Origin: Adhaeribacter sp.
GTDB lineage: Bacteria > Bacteroidota > Bacteroidia > Cytophagales > Hymenobacteraceae
DNA: 13,206 nt
Assembly (NCBI GenBank): GCA_028288395.1
Contig: JAQBNV010000473.1
Span: forward strand, 1 to 13,206
Reading direction: 5' to 3'
Shown: one piece after another, positions 7,914-13,206 of the stretch
Numbering within the stretch: the first letter of the stretch is position 1
How the letters are laid out: each line of letters begins with the position of its first letter
Notes under the pieces: generated by a model
Told to the model about the DNA's origin: nothing
Seen by the model: the letters and a program-made list of their open reading frames with translations, nothing else
Database searches by the model: none
Program-made: the position numbers and the translations under genes

Positions 7914-8222
7914 CTAATCTACCAATTCCAGTAAGGTTCGGAAGGCCACAAACTGGTTAGGATAGCGCTGTAGTTGCTTCGCTTGTAGCGTGGGTGCGTA
8001 GTCGCGCTGGTATTCTTCAAAGTCATCCATGTTCCGGCAAAAATACTGAATGGCGTAGGTTACCCCTCCGGTATCAGCTTCTTCCGAAAGCATTTTACAA
8101 ATCTGGAATTTTACAAAATAGGTAGTAGCCATTACTTCCGGAATATGCGTTTCCTTCATCCATTTCAGCCATTCGCTGGCCACGGCGTTGTCTATACTGA
8201 TGGTTACGTTATATAAAAGCAT
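7914..8222 (-). CDS. DUF4286 family protein
   Basis: Small 102-aa protein recognised as DUF4286 from its start (LLYNVTISID), the EWLKWMKETHIPEVMAT block at about residues 17-33, GGVTYAIQY near 52-60 and the ending FVAFRTLLEL. The family is found mainly in Bacteroidota, and its pattern of strands and helices suggests a dimeric ferredoxin-like alpha/beta fold; its function is unknown. There is no signal peptide, so it is cytoplasmic. The ATG at 8222 is preceded on the minus strand by AAAGGA about 3 nt away, a close but plausible ribosome site. It runs in the same direction as the TonB receptor gene, but a strong hairpin in the 240-bp gap argues against co-transcription. It is intact and full length. 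Confidence 0.88.
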   Translation of the reverse strand: MLLYNVTISIDNAVASEWLKWMKETHIPEVMATTYFVKFQICKMLSEEADTGGVTYAIQYFCRNMDDFEEYQRDYAPTLQAKQLQRYPNQFVAFRTLLELVD

Positions 8223-8393
8223 ATATCCTTTCTGATTTAAAATGTTGTACGATAATCAATGATTCCGGATTAGACTTAAATACGGCCGCATTTTCAGAAG
8301 CCTAAAATTACTAAAAGGCAATGGGAGTTCATAACCCGAACGGAAGATAAACCCACTGGTAAAGGTTGGTGCCAATTTATTTATCTTATCCGG

Positions 8394-8434
8394 CCAACGC
8401 GCCCCTGCCTTTCTGCAAGCCAGGGGCGTGTTGG
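8394..8434 (-). terminator. Strong hairpin terminator after the ZnuD-like receptor gene
   Basis: CCAACGCGCCCCTG (8394-8407) and CAGGGGCGTGTTGG (8421-8434) pair over 14 positions with one non-Watson-Crick position, around a 13-nt loop. It lies 28 bp past the stop of the leftward receptor gene, and the minus-strand sequence beyond it turns A/T-rich (GATAAGATAAATAAATT) without a long T-run. It is the most stable hairpin seen in the window and probably ends the metal-receptor transcript. Confidence 0.65.
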
Positions 8435-8462
8435 GGTTACCAAATTAGCGCCTCTTATAAGC

Positions 8463-10919
8463 TTATTTCCGGAAAGAAAGAGGAACAATCAATTTCAGGC
8501 TTACGTTACGGCCCATGTTATATACGCCTTGCCGGCCGGTTGCTTCGTTCATAGGGGTATATTTCAGGCGACTCAGGTGACTCTGGTAGGCTACGTTAAA
8601 AAGGTTATTTATGGTAAGGTATACCGAAAGTAAGCTTGCTGTGCGGCCGTTGGGTACATCCAGGCCGGCACCAAAATTAACTAAAGCATAGCCGGGTGTA
8701 GGGGTTTCGGTACCGTAAGCCGCGTAAATCCGGTCCTGCCGGAAATTATACTCTAGTTCCAGGCGGGTATACCAGTTACGCACCAGTTTGCCGCCTTTCC
8801 GGAAATCTAACCGTATTTCTGATTGCAGGCGGGGTGCCGGAATAAACGGCAGGTTCCGGGTAGAATCGGGTTGGTTTGCCTGTATGCCACGCACCAGCGA
8901 AAAGGTGTTCTCGAAGTGCAGCCAGTCGAGTGGGTGCGGGTGAATATCAATCACGGCTTCGAAGCCATACAGACGGGCATCGCCCTGCACATATTTAAAA
9001 GTTGCTGCCGGATCGGTAAGGTCGCTGATAGAGTCACCGCCGGCTACGCTGCGCAGCTTTTCCGCGAAAATATAATTATCAATGTTGTTGCTAAAGCCGT
9101 TTATATCCAGGGTCAGGTGTTCCGTGTCCAAGCTTAGGCCAGCATCCAACTGTAAACTGGTTTCGGGTTTCAGGTTGGTGTTGCCTACTTCGTAGCGCAC
9201 GGTGCCTTCGTGGCGCCCGTTGGCAGCTAGTTCCGAAATATTGGGTGCCCGGAAACCCCGGGCAATATTAAGTTTGCCCGATAGCTTTTTAGAAAAATCT
9301 ACGGTAGCGCCGGCCGTGCCCGAAATATTGGAGAATCGCTGGTCGAAGGCGATAAATTTGGTTTGTGCTGTGGTAGCCGGGTTGTTAGTTGGTTCTCCTT
9401 CGTCGGTTAAAAACAACTCATCGGAAAAGACCGAACGCCGTTCGTAGCGCAAGCCGCCACTGAGGTGCAGGTTTTTGTAATTTTTCTGGGTGAAACCAAA
9501 AAAACCAATATCCGATAGCCGGTATTCCGGAATCAGAAATTCTTCGCCTTGGTTCCGGTTAGTTTGCTGCATCCCGCTCGTGCCAAAAGTAGTATTCCAG
9601 CCGGCTGCTTCCGGTAAAAAGTATTTGAAATCGTAGCCTAAAGTTTGCAGATTGAAAATTAGCGAAGCCTCTTCACCGTGCCCCTGTTCCGCTTCATGCC
9701 CGTGATCGTCGGCGGGAGCGTTATGGTCATGACCAAACTCCTGGCGCAGGTTGCGCTGCCAGTCTACGTTTAAGGTAGCCCGCGAAGCGCCCAGAATAAA
9801 ATTGTTCTGTGATGCAAACCGCAAGTGATTTACCTGTTGGCGGGGTTCGCTCAGGCCGTAGCCTTTCAGGTCCCGGCTGGTTACCGCTACCTCTTCCTCC
9901 TCGCCATCTTTTTCGACGAGCTTTAGGAAATTGCCCAATACATCACGTTCGCCTTCTATCAGGCCCAGGTTCTGGTTAAAAGTGCTGAAGTTCAGGTGCG
10001 AGTAGCCCCAGCTTTTATTAACGCCCACGTAGCCGTTCAGGTTTAATTCGTTAAAGCCGGAATTGTATACCCGGCCATCGTACCGGTTGCGGTAGTTGCC
10101 GGCTGCCTTCTGACTCAGGCGCGTTTGCCAGTTAAAACCGTTCAGGTTACCGGCATTCATCAGCGAGTTGGCTATCAGGCCATTGTTGCTTTGGTAATTG
10201 CCCGCGTAGGAACCGGTAATTTTGCCTTCCTCCACGGGGTCGGGCGAGATAAAGTTTACCACACCGGCCATGGCATCGGAGCCGTACATGATGCTGCCAG
10301 GACCTTTTATTATCTCGGCGCGGTCTACCGAATATTCATCAATTTCAATGCCGTGTTCATCGCCCCATTGCTGCCCTTCCTGGCGCATGCCGTTGTTCAG
10401 GGTTACCACCCGGTTGGTGCTTAAACCCCGGATAACCGGTTTGGAAATGGCTGCCCCGGTGGTAATCTGCGAAATACCGGGTGTATGAGCAATGGCCTCG
10501 ATAATATTATTGCCTGACCGCTGCTGTAATTCGCCGGGGCCTACTACTGCCGTGGGTACCGGGTTGCGGCGCTTTTCGGTAGAGGCCGAAACTCCTGTTA
10601 CAAGCACGGTGCCCAGTTCAGTAATCGCTGGTACCAAGGCCTGGTCGAGAGTAGTGGCGCCCGCAATTACAATGGTTCTGACTACGGAACTATAGCCTAC
10701 TAGCCGTATCTGCATTAAAAAACGGCCCCGGGGTAAATTATTGATCTGGAAACGGCCCAGTTCATCGGTAGCCGCGCCCTGGCGCAAATCGGGCAGGTAT
10801 ACCGAAACACCCACGAGGGGTTCCTTCGTAACCTGATCGGTAATATTGCCGCTCAGGCTGTTCTGGCCCAGGGCGGCCGAAGAAATAAAAAGAAATAATA
10901 TAAAAAAGTTTAGTTTCAT
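8463..10919 (-). CDS. ZnuD-like TonB-dependent receptor, probable metal (zinc) uptake
   Basis: Complete 818-aa outer-membrane receptor. Residues 1-18 are a signal peptide ending ALG before QNS. About 22-106 is a carboxypeptidase-regulatory-like domain (SGNITDQVTKEPLVGVSVYL). The plug at about 115-225 contains KPVIRGLSTNRVVTLNNGMR (160-179), WGDEHG (185-190) and IIKGPGSIMYGSDAMAGVVN (203-222). The rest is the beta-barrel, ending in the strand SLKLIVPLSF. An acidic His cluster at 397-417 (H397, H399, H406, H408, H414 among Asp and Glu) probably lies in an extracellular loop. Neisseria ZnuD, a zinc receptor, also has His-rich loops and an Asp-His pair in its plug, to which D187/H189 may correspond. 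The small His-rich protein encoded 176 bp upstream supports a metal role. Zinc is favoured, but copper, nickel or a metal chelate remains possible. A terminator hairpin follows at 8394-8434. Confidence 0.92.
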   Translation of the reverse strand: MKLNFFILFLFISSAALGQNSLSGNITDQVTKEPLVGVSVYLPDLRQGAATDELGRFQINNLPRGRFLMQIRLVGYSSVVRTIVIAGATTLDQALVPAITELGTVLVTGVSASTEKRRNPVPTAVVGPGELQQRSGNNIIEAIAHTPGISQITTGAAISKPVIRGLSTNRVVTLNNGMRQEGQQWGDEHGIEIDEYSVDRAEIIKGPGSIMYGSDAMAGVVNFISPDPVEEGKITGSYAGNYQSNNGLIANSLMNAGNLNGFNWQTRLSQKAAGNYRNRYDGRVYNSGFNELNLNGYVGVNKSWGYSHLNFSTFNQNLGLIEGERDVLGNFLKLVEKDGEEEEVAVTSRDLKGYGLSEPRQQVNHLRFASQNNFILGASRATLNVDWQRNLRQEFGHDHNAPADDHGHEAEQGHGEEASLIFNLQTLGYDFKYFLPEAAGWNTTFGTSGMQQTNRNQGEEFLIPEYRLSDIGFFGFTQKNYKNLHLSGGLRYERRSVFSDELFLTDEGEPTNNPATTAQTKFIAFDQRFSNISGTAGATVDFSKKLSGKLNIARGFRAPNISELAANGRHEGTVRYEVGNTNLKPETSLQLDAGLSLDTEHLTLDINGFSNNIDNYIFAEKLRSVAGGDSISDLTDPAATFKYVQGDARLYGFEAVIDIHPHPLDWLHFENTFSLVRGIQANQPDSTRNLPFIPAPRLQSEIRLDFRKGGKLVRNWYTRLELEYNFRQDRIYAAYGTETPTPGYALVNFGAGLDVPNGRTASLLSVYLTINNLFNVAYQSHLSRLKYTPMNEATGRQGVYNMGRNVSLKLIVPLSFRK

Positions 10920-11024
10920 GGATCCAACAAATTGCCGGCTGCCCCAAATAGTTTAAAGAAACCATTGGTGAGCCTTTTTTAACGAAAGGAAATTGTGAAA
11001 AGGTTTGGTGCCTAACCACTTGTA

Positions 11025-11062
11025 ATACAGCATGTTAATAAAATATCTAAAAACTGCTGTAT
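11025..11062. repeat. 8-bp inverted repeat between the His-rich gene and the receptor gene
   Basis: ATACAGCA (11025-11032) and TGCTGTAT (11055-11062) are exact reverse complements with a 22-nt AT-rich centre. They lie in the 176-bp gap between the two minus-strand metal-locus genes, 34 bp past the upstream gene's stop. This could be an operator or an intercistronic RNA stem; there is no direct evidence for either. Confidence 0.4.
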
Positions 11063-11095
11063 ACCGGCTTCCCCGGGAAGGCAGGCTAAATTTTG

Positions 11096-11437
11096 TCAGG
11101 CAAAAGGAATTGGTTGGAGAGGAGGGCCGCGAAGGCAGATAGTGCTCGGGAAAGTAAATTTCCAGATGCTGAAATATTGCTTTAGGTACGTGAGTGGCGC
11201 ATAAAATACCAGCCAGCTAACCGAAACAGGCAAATGGTAAAAGCTGCTGTCGAATAACTGCTCTACAGGGCAGTGGCTATGTTTTTCGCCTACCTGGTGC
11301 TTATAATCCGGATGCGCAATGCTTTTTTCTTCGGTATGCGTGTGCCGGTGCAAAGCCAATATCAGGCTGTCGGGTACCAGCACCCGGCAGAAAATTACCA
11401 GCAGAAAAAAAGAAAAAAATCTGGTGTAGGCCGACAC
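11096..11437 (-). CDS. Small His-rich exported or membrane protein, putative metal-locus partner
   Basis: A 113-aa protein of unknown function. The start is a GTG at 11437: no in-frame ATG lies between it and the upstream stop, and a strong promoter ends just before it. A hydrophobic N-terminal segment (residues 7-28) is a signal peptide or anchor. It is followed by potential metal ligands H30, H32, H34, H42, H47, H53, H55, C56 and H68, with HRHTH and KHSHC as the densest parts. A second hydrophobic stretch lies at 70-85, and the tail contains CLRGPP. From memory, small His-rich proteins with RGPP-type tails occur beside metal receptors in Bacteroidota and resemble proteobacterial DUF2946 proteins; this is unverified. 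It precedes the ZnuD-like receptor gene in the same direction, so I infer a periplasmic metal-binding accessory role. It is too regular and well placed to be a chance ORF. Confidence 0.75.
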   Translation of the reverse strand: MSAYTRFFSFFLLVIFCRVLVPDSLILALHRHTHTEEKSIAHPDYKHQVGEKHSHCPVEQLFDSSFYHLPVSVSWLVFYAPLTYLKQYFSIWKFTFPSTICLRGPPLQPIPFA

Positions 11438-11456
11438 GCTTATAATTTTATATAAA

Positions 11457-11488
11457 CAAATATAACAAACCCCTTTAACCTAAGCAAA
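11457..11488 (-). promoter_or_regulatory. Near-consensus Bacteroidota promoter for the His-rich gene
   Basis: On the minus strand TTTG (11488-11485) is followed after exactly 20 bp by TATATTTG (11464-11457), matching both the -33 (TTTG) and -7 (TAnnTTTG) elements of the primary sigma factor. The start would be near 11450, leaving a leader of only about 12 nt before the GTG at 11437. This is the best promoter in the window. Confidence 0.7.
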
Positions 11489-11494
11489 TTAGAA

Positions 11495-11555
11495 GTTGGC
11501 AGCAAACCCGTAATACTTTAATGAAATCTGATTTAAAGTCCTGTTTTCTGCCAAC
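11495..11555. repeat. Nested inverted repeat between the His-rich gene and htpG
   Basis: The outer arms GTTGGCAGCAAAC (11495-11507) and GTTTTCTGCCAAC (11543-11555) pair at 12 of 13 positions. Inside them ACTTTAA (11515-11521) and TTAAAGT (11533-11539) pair perfectly around an 11-nt loop, so the whole 61 bp can fold as one interrupted hairpin. Its edge lies 7 bp upstream of the -33 box of the His-rich gene and about 95 bp before the htpG start. It is not the CIRCE heat-shock element, and no regulator is assigned. Confidence 0.6.
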
Positions 11556-11617
11556 CTGTCATTATTTAACCAATATAATTTAACTGGAATAACTTTTGAG
11601 CTGCCGGCTTATAGAGC

Positions 11618-11644
11618 ATCTAAAGCAAAAATTTATCTAAAGCA
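11618..11644 (+). repeat. 10-bp direct repeat in the htpG leader
   Basis: ATCTAAAGCA occurs at 11618-11627 and again at 11635-11644, a 17-bp period, with the second copy ending 5 nt before the htpG ATG. It lies where a ribosome or a translational regulator would bind. It could also be chance in AT-rich DNA. Confidence 0.4.
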
Positions 11645-11649
11645 CTACT

Positions 11650-13206
11650 ATGGAAGAAAGAGGCAATATCTCCATTCATACCGAGAATATTTTCCCGATT
11701 ATTAAGAAATTTCTCTACTCCGACCACGAAATATTTTTGCGCGAGCTGGTTTCTAACGCCGTTGACGCCACCCAAAAATTGAAACGGCTATCGGCCATCA
11801 GCGAGTATAAAGGCGAGCTGGGCGATCTGAAGGTAACAGTGAGCGTGGATAAAGAAGCCCGCCAGATTATCGTGCGTGACCGCGGGATTGGTATGACGGC
11901 TGAAGAAATTAAAAAATATATCAATCAGATTGCCTTTTCGGGTGCGGTAGAGTTTGTTGAGAAATACAAAGACAAGCCGGAGCCTAACCAGATCATCGGG
12001 CAGTTTGGATTAGGTTTTTACTCGGCTTTTATGGTGGCCGACACTGTAGAAATTGTTACCAAATCGTTTCAGGAAGGCGCTGAGGCCGCTCATTGGGTTT
12101 GCGATGGCAGCACCGAGTTTACCATTACCCACGCCGATAAAGAAGACCGGGGCTCCAATATTATTCTGAATATTGCCGCCGATTCAGAAGAGTTTCTGGA
12201 AGAAGCCCGCATCCGGACCATCCTGACTAAATATTGTAAGTTTTTACCCATCGAGGTAGAGTTCCAGGGCGAGGTGATCAACAACCCTAACCCAATTTGG
12301 ACAAAACAACCCGCCGAACTGACCGACGAAGATTACCAGAATTTCTATAAAGAACTTTATCCGTTTTCGGAAGCACCATTATTCTGGATTCACCTGAACG
12401 TTGATTATCCGTTTAACCTGACCGGTATTTTGTACTTCCCGAAAGTGAAGAACGATTTTGAGCTGCAGAAAAACAAAATCCAGCTTTACAGCCGCCAGGT
12501 ATTTATTACCGACGAGGTAAAAGACGTAGTGCCGGAGTTCCTGATGTTGCTGCATGGCGTTATCGATTCGCCGGATATTCCGCTGAACGTATCGCGGAGC
12601 TTCCTGCAGGCCGATGCCAACGTAAAGAAAATTAATACCTATATCACCCGGAAAGTAGCCGACAAACTGGCCGAAATATTCCGCAACGACCGCGAAGGCT
12701 TCCAGCAGAAATGGAACGACATTGGCATGTTTGTGAAATACGGTATGCTGAGCGACGATAAATTCTACGACAAAGCCAAAAATTTTGGATTGTTAGAAAA
12801 CGTAAATCAGCAATATTTTACGCTGGATGAGTACAAAGAATACGTGCAGGCCAACCAGAAAGATAAAAACGACAACCTGGTACTGCTCTACACCACCGAC
12901 GAAGAAAAACAGCACGCTTTTGTAGAAGCTGCCAAAGACCGGGGTTACGATGTGCTGAAGCTGGATAATATGATTGACAGCCACTTTATTGGTATGCTGG
13001 AGCAGAAGCTGGAAAAAACCACCCTGAAGCGCGTAGACTCTGAAACCATAGATAAGCTGATCGAGAAAGAAGAAACGCAGGACAGCGTACTGACCGAAGA
13101 CGAAAAAACGGCGTTGAAAGAAGTGTATGAGAAGGCTATCAATAACCAAAACATGCACGTAAGTGTGGAGCCGCTATCGCCAAACGATTCGCCGGTAATT
13201 ATTACC
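11650..13206 (+). CDS. htpG: Molecular chaperone HtpG (Hsp90), 3' end missing
   Basis: Cytoplasmic ATP-dependent chaperone of the Hsp90 family. 519 codons are present and open at the right edge; the family is usually just over 600 aa, so most of the C-terminal dimerisation domain is missing. The N-terminal GHKL ATPase shows ELVSNAVDA at 32-40 (E32 catalytic, N36 Mg/ATP), DRGIGM at 77-82 (D77 contacts adenine) and the lid-end loop GQFGLG at 117-122. The middle domain has SRSFLQ with R316, equivalent to the ATP-sensing Arg of Hsp90. The eukaryotic charged linker is absent, as in bacterial HtpG. The ATG at 11650 gives the expected N-terminus (GNISIHTENIFPIIKKFLYS). A loose -7-like TAACTTTTG lies near 11590, but no clear heat-shock promoter is seen. 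It is divergent from the His-rich metal gene and shares its 212-bp control region. Confidence 0.97.
   Translation, partial: MEERGNISIHTENIFPIIKKFLYSDHEIFLRELVSNAVDATQKLKRLSAISEYKGELGDLKVTVSVDKEARQIIVRDRGIGMTAEEIKKYINQIAFSGAVEFVEKYKDKPEPNQIIGQFGLGFYSAFMVADTVEIVTKSFQEGAEAAHWVCDGSTEFTITHADKEDRGSNIILNIAADSEEFLEEARIRTILTKYCKFLPIEVEFQGEVINNPNPIWTKQPAELTDEDYQNFYKELYPFSEAPLFWIHLNVDYPFNLTGILYFPKVKNDFELQKNKIQLYSRQVFITDEVKDVVPEFLMLLHGVIDSPDIPLNVSRSFLQADANVKKINTYITRKVADKLAEIFRNDREGFQQKWNDIGMFVKYGMLSDDKFYDKAKNFGLLENVNQQYFTLDEYKEYVQANQKDKNDNLVLLYTTDEEKQHAFVEAAKDRGYDVLKLDNMIDSHFIGMLEQKLEKTTLKRVDSETIDKLIEKEETQDSVLTEDEKTALKEVYEKAINNQNMHVSVEPLSPNDSPVIIT

Noticed and set aside
10762..11019. Minus-strand open frame of 85 codons overlapping the start of the ZnuD-like receptor gene
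   Set aside because: Out of frame with the receptor, no signal peptide or domain, and it would overlap the receptor's conserved N-terminal domain.
11495..11555. CIRCE heat-shock operator before htpG
   Set aside because: The arms do not resemble TTAGCACTC / GAGTGCTAA and the spacing is 35 nt rather than 9.
12090..13158. Minus-strand open frames up to 121 codons
   Set aside because: They are antisense to htpG, which has all Hsp90 motifs in frame.
1..13206. CRISPR array, transposon, prophage or tRNA
   Set aside because: No regularly spaced repeats, transposase motifs, integrase, attachment-site duplication or tRNA-like fold was found on reading both strands.

Overview
The window looks like chromosomal DNA of a Bacteroidota species, most likely Cytophagales of the Hymenobacteraceae type (an Adhaeribacter/Pontibacter-like organism). 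This is inferred from three things: two TonB-dependent receptors that each begin with a carboxypeptidase-regulatory-like domain, a DUF4286 protein, and AT-rich spacers carrying TTTG / TAnnTTTG promoters. No rRNA, tRNA, CRISPR array, transposase or phage gene was seen. The content is mostly housekeeping and envelope functions.

Layout. The 5' part of a large TonB-dependent receptor runs leftwards off the window (1-2352, minus). A 509-bp AT-rich spacer separates it from a rightward pair: a thioredoxin-reductase-like flavoprotein (2862-3755) and a secreted protein of the zinc phospholipase C / S1-P1 nuclease fold (3827-4798). Next come a lipoprotein prolyl oligopeptidase (4959-7163) and a GNAT acetyltransferase resembling spermidine/spermine N1-acetyltransferase (7365-7847). 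On the minus strand follow a DUF4286 protein (7914-8222), a strong terminator hairpin (8394-8434), a complete ZnuD-like TonB-dependent receptor with a His-rich loop (8463-10919) and a small secreted or membrane His-rich protein upstream of it (11096-11437). Divergent from these is htpG (Hsp90), which runs off the right edge (11650-13206). The two edge genes are open at the window boundary.

How they work together. The clearest functional unit is the minus-strand pair 11437-8463. A near-perfect Bacteroidota promoter drives a small His/Cys-rich protein, followed by an outer-membrane receptor with a WGDEHG plug motif and a run of His/Asp/Glu in an extracellular loop. I read this as a metal (probably zinc) acquisition locus with an uncharacterised small partner. 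The other genes are short transcription units for envelope lipid or nucleic-acid hydrolysis, peptide degradation, polyamine or amine acetylation and protein folding.

The spacers hold several structured elements. These are a nested inverted repeat between the His-rich gene and htpG, two inverted repeats before the acetyltransferase (one touching its predicted -7 box), an 8-bp inverted repeat between the His-rich gene and the receptor, and a 10-bp direct repeat just before htpG.
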